From positions 734-13,011 of the forward strand of contig PKWH01000314.1 of NCBI GenBank assembly GCA_003131985.1: 12,278 nucleotides of DNA, written 5' to 3'. The notes under the pieces were generated by a model, which made no database searches, was not told the origin of the DNA, and saw only the letters and a program-made list of their open reading frames with translations. This DNA is from Acidobacteriota bacterium. Its GTDB lineage: Bacteria > Acidobacteriota > Terriglobia > Acidiferrales > UBA7541. Shown here piece after piece: positions 1 to 7,484 of the stretch. Both the position numbers and the translations under genes were made by a program. Position 1 is the stretch's first letter. Every line of letters starts with the position of its first letter.

Positions 1-63
1 GAAAAGGAGAGCGGTCAAGAAACAGAGCACGGGAACCGGCACTGCACGATTGGCAAACTTCAT
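1..63 (-). CDS. N-terminus of an exported protein (partial)
   Basis: Only the first 21 codons lie in the window; the gene runs off the left edge. The peptide begins MKFANRAVPVPVLCFLTALL: a short basic start followed by a hydrophobic stretch, as in a Sec signal peptide. The ATG is preceded by a strong Shine-Dalgarno GGGAGG with about 8 bases of spacing, which supports a real start. A cysteine at residue 14 lies inside the hydrophobic core, so a lipoprotein site cannot be called. The mature protein is not visible and its function is unknown. It is separated from the cupin gene upstream by 289 bases, so it probably has its own promoter or leader. Confidence 0.6.
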   Translation of the reverse strand, partial: MKFANRAVPVPVLCFLTALLF

Positions 64-161
64 GTGTTTCGCCTCCCAACCAGCGCGGCACCGAGAAACC
101 GTCAGCATGTTCCGGGTCCTGAAACAGGGAATAAATGATTCCGTAGAAGCAGGTTAAGAGA

Positions 162-213
162 CCGGAGGGGAGCCAGCAAGCTGTCCTCAGGGACAGAAAA
201 GGTCCCAGTCCGG
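162..213. other. Nested inverted repeats in the gene-free stretch 64-352
   Basis: The stretch 64-352 holds no convincing gene. Inside it is a perfect 6-bp hairpin (181-186 CTGTCC, loop TCAG, 191-196 GGACAG). It is enclosed by GGGA/TCCC (168-171 with 203-206) and by CCGGA/TCCGG (162-166 with 209-213). The nesting suggests an RNA fold. On the minus strand it would sit about 100 bases upstream of the start codon at 63, as a 5' leader of that exported protein, or it could be the 3' end of the cupin transcript. No T-run follows on either strand, so it is not a standard intrinsic terminator. It matches no riboswitch class I can recognise. Confidence 0.35.
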
Positions 214-352
214 AAGGGTCATTGTTGTCGGTGAGTCGCTGCTGCGATTGGGAGCATCAGGTACGGCAAGCGAAAGAAGTTAGGGTCGAGAAGACTGCGC
301 GCCGCTCGACAGGCGCGTTGCGCGTACCGCTGTCCACGGCGTGAGGTCCGAA

Positions 353-676
353 CTAGCTCTCCGCTGGAGCGAAAAAAACCAACACGACTAGTTCTTCCTT
401 AATCTCGTGGAAGTAGTGTTGTACGCCTGCTGCCACGAAAATAACGCTGCCTTCGCGGACCTCGTGCTCCTCGGACGCGACGCGCAGGCGAGCTCGGCCC
501 CGAACAACGTAATACAATTCGTCTTCTTTATGCAGGGTTTGGGAATCTTTGCCCTCCGCGGGCAGAGCGTAGACACCCGCGCTCAGAGCGGGAACGCGGA
601 GGAATTCAAAATATGGTTTCCCGGCTTGCGCGCGGCGTTTCTGCAATTCAGCGATATCGAAGAAATCTGCCAACAT
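353..676 (-). CDS. Small single-domain cupin protein
   Basis: A 107-residue cupin_2-type beta-barrel protein, probably cytoplasmic since there is no signal peptide. Cupin motif 1 is recognisable at about residues 45-60: His49 and Glu53, then six residues to Gly60. The first histidine of the usual HxH is Thr47. Motif 2 is at about 76-91, with Gly76, Gly84 and His87; the usual proline is Ala82 and the usual asparagine Glu91. Three of the four common metal ligands (H49, E53, H87) therefore remain, with His90 as a possible extra. The family includes dioxygenases, isomerases and sugar- or ligand-binding proteins, so no substrate can be named. The ATG has an AAGGG site about 11 bases upstream. It lies 49 bases after ogt on the same strand and may share its transcript. 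Confidence 0.85.
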   Translation of the reverse strand: MLADFFDIAELQKRRAQAGKPYFEFLRVPALSAGVYALPAEGKDSQTLHKEDELYYVVRGRARLRVASEEHEVREGSVIFVAAGVQHYFHEIKEELVVLVFFAPAES

Positions 677-725
677 TTACCGTTCGCCCTTCTGCAGGAG
701 TGCCGCGAAAACAATCAGAAAGCTT

Positions 726-1232
726 TTATTGATTTACGCCAAACGGAAGAAACTCGTGCTGCTTTTCGAGGAACAGTAACGCCTTTTTGTTCGAGAGGCC
801 GCCGCCGTAACCAACCAAGCTGCCGTTGCTCCCAATAACGCGATGACAAGGAACAATAATGGGGATGGGGTTAGAGCCGTTGGCCAAACCTACTGCGCGT
901 GCCGCCTTCGGACTTCCGATGCGGTGCGCCAATTGGCCGTAAGAAATCGTTTGTCCATAAGGAATAGCGCACAGGCTTTTCCAGACACGTAGCTGAAACT
1001 CAGTGCCCTCGAGGGACAGTGGCAGATCGAAGTTTTTCAGCTCTCCGTCAAAGTAAGCGCGTAATTGCCGAATCGTCTCCACGAAGGGCGCACGATCCTG
1101 CTGCCAGCCAGATTGCGGGCGCACAGGCCGTTTGCCCGACGCAAAACTAATCAGCCGCAGCCCGCGTTCATCCGCCGCAAGAAGCATCGTGCCCATCGGA
1201 CTATCGTAATGTGTGTAACAGATCTGTTTCAT
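726..1232 (-). CDS. ogt: Methylated-DNA--[protein]-cysteine S-methyltransferase
   Basis: A 168-residue suicide DNA-repair protein that moves the alkyl group from O6-alkylguanine or O4-alkylthymine to its own cysteine, acting in the cytoplasm on DNA. The active-site motif PCHRV is at residues 128-132 with Cys129 as acceptor. It is preceded by the conserved NPIPIIV segment and by the ARAVG region (Arg111 is the likely nucleotide-flipping arginine). The N-terminal ribonuclease-H-like domain covers about residues 1-75 and the C-terminal DNA-binding/catalytic domain about 76-160. Length fits the Ogt family. The open frame extends 50 codons further upstream, but the ATG at 1232 begins the conserved part and has an AAGGA site about 7 bases away, so this start is preferred. 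There is no Ada-type regulatory domain. Confidence 0.95.
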   Translation of the reverse strand: MKQICYTHYDSPMGTMLLAADERGLRLISFASGKRPVRPQSGWQQDRAPFVETIRQLRAYFDGELKNFDLPLSLEGTEFQLRVWKSLCAIPYGQTISYGQLAHRIGSPKAARAVGLANGSNPIPIIVPCHRVIGSNGSLVGYGGGLSNKKALLFLEKQHEFLPFGVNQ

Positions 1233-1314
1233 AGCTGATTCCTTCTTATCGCGCTCGCGGTGCGGGCTAAGGCGATCGGCGTGCCTCCGAAATATGGTTA
1301 CTCGCGTTGTACCT

Positions 1315-1875
1315 TCAAGGACAATTAGGCGCGGCCTTGGGTGACGGCAACGAAGATTGGCCAAACACATATCGCCATCCACTTGGAGTGCGCACGTACG
1401 TGTCGCTGAACCAAACCGTCTTGTCGAGCGGCTTTCCGTTATCCGTGCCTTTCTCCCATAGCTTAGCGGTGACGACTGCCGTGTCGCCCCAAATGCGAAC
1501 CGTTTGCTCAGTGTCTTCTTGATGTTCGTACACTACCAGGCCGCTTCGCGCTTCCTTCAACAGGTCAGCTTTGGTGTAAGTTTTGCCAGAGCCAGTCACG
1601 AGAATGAAATCGTCAGCCAAAATCCGATCCATCGTGGCCGCATCGTTCGTCTTAACAGCGGCCTGGTATTGGGTGTCCAGGGCAGCGATTATTTTTTGAT
1701 CATTGGCGGCCGAAGCGTTCGTGCCATGCCCTGCGTTCGCGACAAGCGCACACAGCGCCACCGCTCCGGCGAGAAATCGAAGAAACGGACGGTGGGAAAA
1801 CTGTTTGCTGATTTCGGTCGTCTCCCTAATGGCATGCAGCACCACACTCTTTGCGGTAAAACGCGGCGTGTTCAT
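1315..1875 (-). CDS. Exported DUF4440 / SnoaL-like (NTF2-fold) protein
   Basis: A 186-residue protein with an N-terminal hydrophobic segment (about 31-48) and a C-terminal DUF4440 domain (about 57-175). The domain shows the family pattern: the helix ALDTQYQAAVKTNDAATMDRI, then LADDFILVTGSGKTYTKADLL, and a final GWRYVFGQSS strand. This NTF2-like fold forms small cone-shaped pockets in enzymes or binding proteins; no substrate can be assigned. The n-region before the hydrophobic segment is long (about 30 residues), so the protein may be a cleaved export substrate or membrane-anchored. The start at 1875 has an AAGGA site about 7 bases upstream. A longer frame to 1959 would overlap the preceding DUF1223 gene and is not preferred. 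It begins 10 bases after the DUF1223 stop, so the two are very likely co-transcribed. Confidence 0.85.
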   Translation of the reverse strand: MNTPRFTAKSVVLHAIRETTEISKQFSHRPFLRFLAGAVALCALVANAGHGTNASAANDQKIIAALDTQYQAAVKTNDAATMDRILADDFILVTGSGKTYTKADLLKEARSGLVVYEHQEDTEQTVRIWGDTAVVTAKLWEKGTDNGKPLDKTVWFSDTYVRTPSGWRYVFGQSSLPSPKAAPNCP

Positions 1876-1885
1876 CTTCGATCCT

Positions 1886-2698
1886 TTATTGCGACGATTT
1901 CGCAGAAGCAGAGCCGAGAATTTTACGGCTCTTTTTTTCCTGCACAAAAACCACCACATGCAGGTTTTCCGGCTTCCAGCGCGATTCGAATTTCACGCGA
2001 GAATCTCCTTTAAACGACACCGATGCTGCGTTTACATCCGCGGTCCCTATCTTGTGCAACGATCGCAGAGTTGCGGTGTGATGCAGGACGTGTCCGGCAT
2101 TCTCTCCACGGTTCACCGACGATTGCAAGCCGTCTTCCGTCACCGCCAACCAAATCTCCGCAACGTCCCCGGCCGTGTTTCCAGCGAGCTTCCCGACCGA
2201 CACCGTGAACCGCTGCGAGCCGTGCGTGTCAGCCTTTTCCGAATTTATGGCGACAGTCGTCTGCACGCGATGAGCCGCTTTTTCGATTTCGCTGAGAGCC
2301 TCGCGTCCGTTGCTTCCCACCAATTGGCTTTGCCCGTCCACAATCATCTGCGGCGTGTATTCCGTCTGGTTAAAGATCGTCCGATAAACGGTCTGTCTCT
2401 CCGTCCAATCCGGTGAAGAATATGGATCGTTCCATCCATCGTGATTCCAATAGTCCACGTGTTCTTCCAGCGCAATGACCTCGGCACCAGCTACGGGCTG
2501 TTGTGCTTCCAATTTCTGCAGTAGCTCATCGGCAGGCGGACAAGTGGAGCATCCCTCTGAGGTGAATAGCTCTACGATCACCGGCTTGCGGTCTGATTCC
2601 CCCGTGGGTGCTTGCGCTGCCGAGTTTGAAACGAAGACGTTGCACAAAATGAAGAGCCCGAGAGGCAGCCTGTAAGCTATCGCTGGAAACTTCTTCAT
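1886..2698 (-). CDS. Secreted DUF1223 (thioredoxin-fold) protein
   Basis: A 270-residue protein with a clear Sec signal peptide (MKKF, hydrophobic 11-24, likely cleavage after SAAQA at about residue 30). DUF1223 follows: LFTSEGCSTCPPADELL at about 44-60 carries the family's CxxC-like pair Cys50/Cys53. Next come the VDYWNHDGWNDPYSS block at about 81-95 and YTPQMIVDGQ at about 114-123, whose proline resembles a thioredoxin cis-Pro. A redox role outside the cytoplasm is plausible, but the family's reaction is not established. Of two nearby ATGs, 2698 is preferred because AAGGAG lies 9 bases upstream; the ATG at 2707 abuts that same site and cannot use it. It is the first gene of a probable operon with the DUF4440 gene, and possibly ogt and the cupin gene. 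Confidence 0.9.
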   Translation of the reverse strand: MKKFPAIAYRLPLGLFILCNVFVSNSAAQAPTGESDRKPVIVELFTSEGCSTCPPADELLQKLEAQQPVAGAEVIALEEHVDYWNHDGWNDPYSSPDWTERQTVYRTIFNQTEYTPQMIVDGQSQLVGSNGREALSEIEKAAHRVQTTVAINSEKADTHGSQRFTVSVGKLAGNTAGDVAEIWLAVTEDGLQSSVNRGENAGHVLHHTATLRSLHKIGTADVNAASVSFKGDSRVKFESRWKPENLHVVVFVQEKKSRKILGSASAKSSQ

Positions 2699-2821
2699 CT
2701 CTTTCATCTCCTTCGTTCCACTGCTTTGAATGTCTACAGAGGCGCAAGGTTGCTCGTTCCCTGCCGGCTCGGGCACGTTTCGAGGATGCTTCGAAAAGAA
2801 AATCCTGGATGGAAATAAACC

Positions 2822-4675
2822 TTACTGATGCGCCGTGGGCATCACAAGCTTCTCTACCACAGGCACCGGTAACGGACCCTGATCAAGCACGAGGTCGTGA
2901 AACTTCAGCATGTCGAAATTTTTCCCCGCTTCCGCCTGATACTTTTTGCGGAACGCAAGCCATTCGCGAAGACCTACATAGTATGTCGGCAACTGAGTCG
3001 AACTAAGCTTCGCGCGCGCCAGCTTGCCTTCCGCTTCCGCTTGCGTCTGAAATGCATCCTTGGTCATTAAATCCATGGCCTGCTCGTCGGTCATTCCCAT
3101 CGTTTGCATCTTGACGTCGAGAATCGCATTAGCCAGCAATCGCAGGCGGATTTTTCGCATCACCATTCTGAAACGCGGATCGTTGTTCAGAAAGCCTTCG
3201 TCCATCATCACCTGGGCGATGTACTCGGCCCAGCCTTCCACGTAAGCGCCGTTGGCATAGAGCGACCGCAGCAGCCTCCGCCTTTCGGGCTGAATATTGT
3301 TCAGGTGCTCGAACTGGACGTAGTGGCCGGGCAGCGCTTCGTGGATACTCAGCCACTCCAGTGTGTAATTGTTGTACTCGCGGAGCTTGGATTCCACTTT
3401 GTCCGCGGGCATCTTGGGATCGATGGGAGTTACCCAGTATTCCGCTTCAGCCTGAGGCTCCAGCGGCGGCGCGCTGTGGAATCCCGCCACGGAATAAATA
3501 CCGCGCTCGAAGAGCGGCGTCGGAATCACTTTCAAATTGTCGCGAGTGCCCAGCGATACAATCTTTTTCTCGCGAATAAATTGCCTGATGCTTTCGAGAT
3601 CGGCCTCGATGGTCTGCTGCAACTGGTCGGGGCGCGGATGTTCGTCGGAAATCTTGCGCAGCACTTCGGTGATGATCAAATTCTGGCGCTCGTGAGCGGT
3701 AAGGTCAGAATGATCGGTGTGATCCGGGTACATCTTCGCGTGCATGGGCAGCGCCAGATTGAGCATTTCGGCACGCACCGATCGCAGTCCCTCTTCGGCG
3801 TCCGCGAGCACCTGTTCGGGAGTGACATCTGTCTCCATCACCAGCCTGAATTTCTGATCGTAGAATTCCTTGCCTAGCCGCCAGGTCAGACGCGAAGGCC
3901 GTTTGGCCAAATCGTCTTGCAGCCACTGAGAAAAGTCCTTCAGTGCAGCGATGGCCGGCGGCGCAACCTTGTCATACTCCTTTTTCAGCGGCGACCCGGC
4001 CGGAATTTCCGCGGCAATCGTGTTTTCGATCAGATCGATGTTGCCGTCGTTCTCCTGAATCGCGGTCGAAATGAAAATCGGGTCAGAATCGCTGAGGTAT
4101 TTCTTCACCTGCGCTAAAAGACGCGGAATCGCGTCCACTCTGGAAAGAACGTGGCCCACGCGAACGTCGTGCGACGCGTAATCTTGCGTCAGCGGCAGAA
4201 AGAGTGCGTTTCCAATCAGCTCCACCGGAACGGTTGGATTGTGGCGATAATTCTGAATCTTATCGAACTCGAGCAAGTTGAGCCCGATCTGGTCATCGAT
4301 CAGTTGCCAGTCGGCGGCATCCTGAGGGTCCAGCGCCGATACCGGCGTCTCGTTGTGGAATCGCTCGCGCCAGTTCGCGTAAAACGCGCGCTGCTCCGCC
4401 ATGGCTTCCAAACTCATGTCGTCCAGCAAAGCGTCGAGTTCAATCATCTTGCCGGTTTTTGGGTCCACATGCTTGTGGTAGCCGGCTTGGGAAGCGCTGG
4501 AGGGGGAAAGAGCCAAAGAATCCTTCATGAACTGATCGCTCAGCTCCGCAAATTTCTGCGCATCCGAACGGTCGGAGGGTTTCACGGCCGGATTAGCTTT
4601 TTGCGGATTGGAAGGCATCGCAAACACGAATAGCCAGAGAATAGCGCAAACCGGCAAAGCCATCACGCGTGTCAT
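2822..4675 (-). CDS. Exported DUF885 family metallopeptidase-like protein
   Basis: A 617-residue protein of the DUF885 family, with an N-terminal signal peptide (hydrophobic about 5-20) and a helical body. The hallmark motif HEALPGHYVQFEH is at about 445-457: His445, Glu446 and His451 are candidate zinc ligands or catalytic residues. EGWAEY at about 480-485 supplies the usual downstream glutamate, which resembles a gluzincin-type site. Length is typical for the family, and no frameshift or missing motif is seen. Its peptide substrate is unknown; the likely place of action is the periplasm or cell surface. The ATG at 4675 has an AAAGGA site about 5-6 bases upstream. It starts 31 bases after the MerR-TPR stop, so the two may form one transcript. 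Confidence 0.92.
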   Translation of the reverse strand: MTRVMALPVCAILWLFVFAMPSNPQKANPAVKPSDRSDAQKFAELSDQFMKDSLALSPSSASQAGYHKHVDPKTGKMIELDALLDDMSLEAMAEQRAFYANWRERFHNETPVSALDPQDAADWQLIDDQIGLNLLEFDKIQNYRHNPTVPVELIGNALFLPLTQDYASHDVRVGHVLSRVDAIPRLLAQVKKYLSDSDPIFISTAIQENDGNIDLIENTIAAEIPAGSPLKKEYDKVAPPAIAALKDFSQWLQDDLAKRPSRLTWRLGKEFYDQKFRLVMETDVTPEQVLADAEEGLRSVRAEMLNLALPMHAKMYPDHTDHSDLTAHERQNLIITEVLRKISDEHPRPDQLQQTIEADLESIRQFIREKKIVSLGTRDNLKVIPTPLFERGIYSVAGFHSAPPLEPQAEAEYWVTPIDPKMPADKVESKLREYNNYTLEWLSIHEALPGHYVQFEHLNNIQPERRRLLRSLYANGAYVEGWAEYIAQVMMDEGFLNNDPRFRMVMRKIRLRLLANAILDVKMQTMGMTDEQAMDLMTKDAFQTQAEAEGKLARAKLSSTQLPTYYVGLREWLAFRKKYQAEAGKNFDMLKFHDLVLDQGPLPVPVVEKLVMPTAHQ

Positions 4676-4706
4676 GGTATTCCTTTCAAGTGAGCCGCCG
4701 TATGAA

Positions 4707-5606
4707 CTAGCTGGGCCGGCGGAACGGTATCGGCACGGCGGTTTTCCTTCGCGTTGAGTATCGCCTTAGCCGCGCGCGGGCCTGCTCAGCCCAAGTGCCG
4801 TTTGGTGCGTGACGCAGGTAGAGCGTCCAGTGATCGCGGGCCGCGCGGCGCTCACCGCGCTTTTCGTACGCCAGCGCGAGGTTGAAATGTACATCGGCAT
4901 GGCCGGGCATCGCGCGAGCAGCGCGCTGTAAATGGTCGACGGCCTCGTCGTACTCGCCCAGTTCCTCAAGAGTGCAGCCAAGGTTGTAACGCGCGATGCC
5001 GTTCAATGGATCGAGAGCAACCGCAGCAACAAACGCCGCGCGTGCATCCGAAAGCTGGCCTATCTGGTAATACGCGACTCCCAGATTGATGTGCGCTTCG
5101 ATCCAATCCGGCGCGAGTTCCACGACGCGCAGATAATTCTCGATCGCTTGCGGCAGCGTGTCCTGCTTCGTTTCACAACTCAGAGCGTTCTCGAAGAATT
5201 CCTCCGGCGTGGGGCCGGCCATCGAGTGCAATTTCGCGGGTCGCGCCGGCATATCAAATGGAAAGGCCCACTGCTGCCGGAAGGGATTGAAAGGTCTGTC
5301 GGCTCCAGGGGGAACCACCAGGACATCGCGCCCCAGTTCCACTAGACGAAGGTCTTGCAGAGGCAGAGAAAAACCCCCGAATTGCTGCTCGACGAGAGTA
5401 ACGGCGCGCCGCAACTTACGCGCGGGCACTCGATTTAGCGTGATTCGTTGGATCGATCGGAGGGCAACCAGGTCGCCAAAGCTATAGAACCGCTCGCCCC
5501 ATCGCGTTTCAGGCCGCACCAGACGCAGCCGCTCCCAATAGCGAAGACGCCCCGCCTCAAGCCCCAAGATGCGCACAACTTCATTTCGAGTATATCGGTC
5601 TGCCAA
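4707..5606 (-). CDS. MerR-type DNA-binding domain fused to TPR repeats
   Basis: A 299-residue, apparently cytoplasmic protein. Residues about 3-72 form a MerR-like winged helix (YTRNEVVRILGLEAGRLRYWERLRLV, then RFYSFGDLVALRSIQRI). A linker of about 60 residues follows. About four TPR units cover 134-269, including IEAHINLGVAYYQIGQLSDA and ARYNLGCTLEELGEYDEA. MerR proteins usually carry a ligand-binding or coiled-coil C-terminus, so the TPR half suggests protein-protein control of DNA binding. The start is TTG: no ATG exists in frame until well into the protein, and the MerR domain begins right at the TTG. The only SD-like bases, GGGGGA about 8 bases upstream, lie inside a G/C palindrome (5609-5620). 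It is divergent from the histidine kinase gene, so it may control that intergenic region; this is inference. Confidence 0.85.
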   Translation of the reverse strand: MADRYTRNEVVRILGLEAGRLRYWERLRLVRPETRWGERFYSFGDLVALRSIQRITLNRVPARKLRRAVTLVEQQFGGFSLPLQDLRLVELGRDVLVVPPGADRPFNPFRQQWAFPFDMPARPAKLHSMAGPTPEEFFENALSCETKQDTLPQAIENYLRVVELAPDWIEAHINLGVAYYQIGQLSDARAAFVAAVALDPLNGIARYNLGCTLEELGEYDEAVDHLQRAARAMPGHADVHFNLALAYEKRGERRAARDHWTLYLRHAPNGTWAEQARARLRRYSTRRKTAVPIPFRRPS

Positions 5607-5811
5607 GCCGGGGTCCCCCGCGTCGCGCCTACTTTCTCGAACGATTATGCACCTATTGTCAAACCGTGTGTGGCTGAGTTTCGTGTGAGCATTAATTCCT
5701 ACGCACGAGCTGCTGCCGCCACGCGATTACCATAAGCATACATTCGCTAGCACCACGCGTCCGGCTCGCGCCGTCCCCTTGTTAAACTTGACTAGATCAT
5801 CACCCGCCACG
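5607..5811. promoter_or_regulatory. Divergent intergenic region between MerR-TPR and kinase genes
   Basis: This 205-base gap separates two divergent genes, so promoters for both sides must lie here or inside the gene ends. On the minus strand there is a perfect TTGACA (5657-5662) and a CATAAT (5644-5649), but they are only 7 bases apart and cannot serve as one -35/-10 pair. No convincing plus-strand promoter was found. A C/G palindrome (5609-5620) lies just before the TTG start of the MerR-TPR gene. No small gene is evident. Confidence 0.4.
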
Positions 5812-7482
5812 ATGCCTCTCGATAGCGCCGAGCGATTGTATCTGGAACGCCAGGTCACCCTGGCCCGAGCCGTCCTTGTGGCTCTTGCGCTTGTAGCTCT
5901 GCTGGAAATGTCCGGCACAACGCAACGCCCGGCCTCGGTTCTGTTCCTTGCCGCTTATCTTGTCGTCGCGTTGGCTGTTGTGGTCTATCAGCGCATCGTT
6001 GGCGAAGGGCATTTTCAGATTCCGCTGGCCGCCGATGTGGCGATTCTTGCGGTCTTTCTGGTCCTCACCCCATCGGTTTCCGCTTCCTGGTTCTTATTCC
6101 TTTTCGTGGTTTTTGCACTGGCCACCCGTGGAAGTACGCGGGCAATGCTCGGCCTTGTGAGTGCGGCGTCGGTAGCCATTATTTTGCGGGTGGCCGCCAC
6201 AGAGCCGTTTAGCTGGCGCGGACTTTGGCGCTGGCTCTCCATCGGACTAGGCACCTTAGTTTCAGGCCTGGGAATGGGCTTCTTAGGCGCGAGAGAAAGA
6301 GATCACCTCGAACGCCGCCAGTTCCTGGAAAAGCTCACGCAGTTATTGCAATTCGATCGTGGCTTGACCGAGTCAATTCGCCAAACGCTAGGCGAACTGA
6401 TTCTCGAATTTGGATGCGAGCAGGCCTGTCTGGCGATCCGCGATGATGAACTCGAACGAATTTTTGTCTGGAAAGTTCGCGCTGCAGAGCGAGAACCGAC
6501 CGGCCCGGAGACTTTATCGCCCTCGCGTTCCGATACTTTTCTCGCCGACGCGTTTGAGGTGTCTCTGTGCTGGGAATATAAGGACGGCAAGAATGGCGGT
6601 TTTGGATGGGACCGGCGCACCGGCCATCGAGTTCGAGCGTTGCTGGCGCCTCCGCCTTCCACGCGCGAAGAATTTGGCGCTCGATCGCTCCTGGCCGTGA
6701 CGATCGATGCCGGCGGGCGTCCCGCCGGCCGTGTGCTGCTCATAAATCCGGAGAAGCGCTTCACTCCGGCCGATCTGCGCTGGTTGGAACAAATTGTCCG
6801 TCACATCGGTCCTCCGATGGAAAATGTTTTTCGGCTGCGCCACTTGCGCGCACGGGCTGTGGAGTCAGAGCGCAGCCGAATTTCGCGCGACCTGCACGAT
6901 GGAATCCTTCAAACTTTGCTGAGCTTGAATATTCAGCTCGACGTTTTGCGCCGCAAATTCCCCTGGACCCCCGAACAAGCGGGCAAGGAACTCGAAACGC
7001 TGCAAACGACCGTAAAACAGGAGAGCGAAGAGCTCCGCAGGATGGTGACAGACCTGCGACCGATACGCGTCGAGAGCGCCGATATGCGGGAATTGATGTT
7101 TGGGTTCGCGGAACGTTATCGCAACGAGTCAGGGCTGGCGGTCGATCTTTTCATCGAAGACCGCAATTTGCGCCTTCCCGACCGTATTTGCCGCGAGATG
7201 TTCCAGATATACAGGGAAGCACTTAACAACGTAAAAAAGCATGCGTCGGCCAGCCACGTCGTGGTAAAACTAGGGCAAGACGAGGCGAAAGTCTCGCTCG
7301 TAGTGGACGATAACGGCCGAGGTTTCAGTTTCTCTGGGCAGTTTACAAGCGAGGAGCTGGACCGGCTGCGTCTCGGGCCAATTTCGATCAAAGAGCGAAC
7401 ACGAAGCGTAGGGGGAACGCTAACGGTGGAGTCGAATCCCGGGCACGGGGCGCGTCTTACGGTAGAAATCCCACTGAATTGA
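5812..7482 (+). CDS. Membrane sensor histidine kinase, NarL/DegS class
   Basis: A 556-residue kinase that should autophosphorylate and pass phosphate to the adjacent response regulator. Five or six transmembrane helices cover about 15-160 with very short loops, so the sensor is probably the membrane domain itself. Residues about 170-340 form a soluble, GAF-like region. The HisKA_3 dimerisation domain is at about 350-415, with phospho-acceptor His362 in RDLHDGILQTL. The HATPase domain at about 455-556 has the N-box (REALNNVKKHA, 468-478), G1 box DDNGRGF (499-505) and a G2-like ISIKERTRSVGG. The ATG at 5812 is preferred over an upstream TTG at 5779 because the extra 11 residues look like non-coding sequence, although neither start has a good SD. 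The signal sensed is unknown. Confidence 0.93.
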   Translation: MPLDSAERLYLERQVTLARAVLVALALVALLEMSGTTQRPASVLFLAAYLVVALAVVVYQRIVGEGHFQIPLAADVAILAVFLVLTPSVSASWFLFLFVVFALATRGSTRAMLGLVSAASVAIILRVAATEPFSWRGLWRWLSIGLGTLVSGLGMGFLGARERDHLERRQFLEKLTQLLQFDRGLTESIRQTLGELILEFGCEQACLAIRDDELERIFVWKVRAAEREPTGPETLSPSRSDTFLADAFEVSLCWEYKDGKNGGFGWDRRTGHRVRALLAPPPSTREEFGARSLLAVTIDAGGRPAGRVLLINPEKRFTPADLRWLEQIVRHIGPPMENVFRLRHLRARAVESERSRISRDLHDGILQTLLSLNIQLDVLRRKFPWTPEQAGKELETLQTTVKQESEELRRMVTDLRPIRVESADMRELMFGFAERYRNESGLAVDLFIEDRNLRLPDRICREMFQIYREALNNVKKHASASHVVVKLGQDEAKVSLVVDDNGRGFSFSGQFTSEELDRLRLGPISIKERTRSVGGTLTVESNPGHGARLTVEIPLN

Positions 7483-7484
7483 AA

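Noticed and set aside
107..157. Possible 16-codon small gene starting ATG TTC CGG
   Set aside because: No Shine-Dalgarno site precedes it, the peptide has no recognisable feature, and such short frames are expected by chance.
407..838. 143-codon plus-strand open frame over the cupin and ogt genes
   Set aside because: It lies antisense to two genes with clear family motifs, and its translation shows no recognisable domain; it is a shadow of their codon use.
1233..1382. 50-codon N-terminal extension of ogt
   Set aside because: The extension would overlap the end of the DUF4440 gene, has no family similarity, and the ATG at 1232 has a good SD and begins the conserved domain.
2785..2820. Short palindrome with a T-rich tail (minus strand) as a terminator after DUF885
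   Set aside because: The ATCC/GGAT arms have a single-base loop and cannot form a stable hairpin; the T-rich run alone is not evidence of termination.
3104..3877. 257-codon plus-strand open frame opposite the DUF885 gene
   Set aside because: It is antisense to a long gene with its catalytic motif intact, and the peptide is His/Gln/Arg-rich in the manner of reverse-frame translation.
5644..5662. TTGACA plus CATAAT as a minus-strand promoter for the MerR-TPR gene
   Set aside because: The two boxes are only 7 bases apart instead of about 17; paired with proper spacing, neither finds a credible partner.
6606..7226. 206-codon plus-strand open frame inside the histidine kinase
   Set aside because: It is in another frame of a kinase with all motifs conserved; the composition is Arg/Ala/Pro-rich with no domain.
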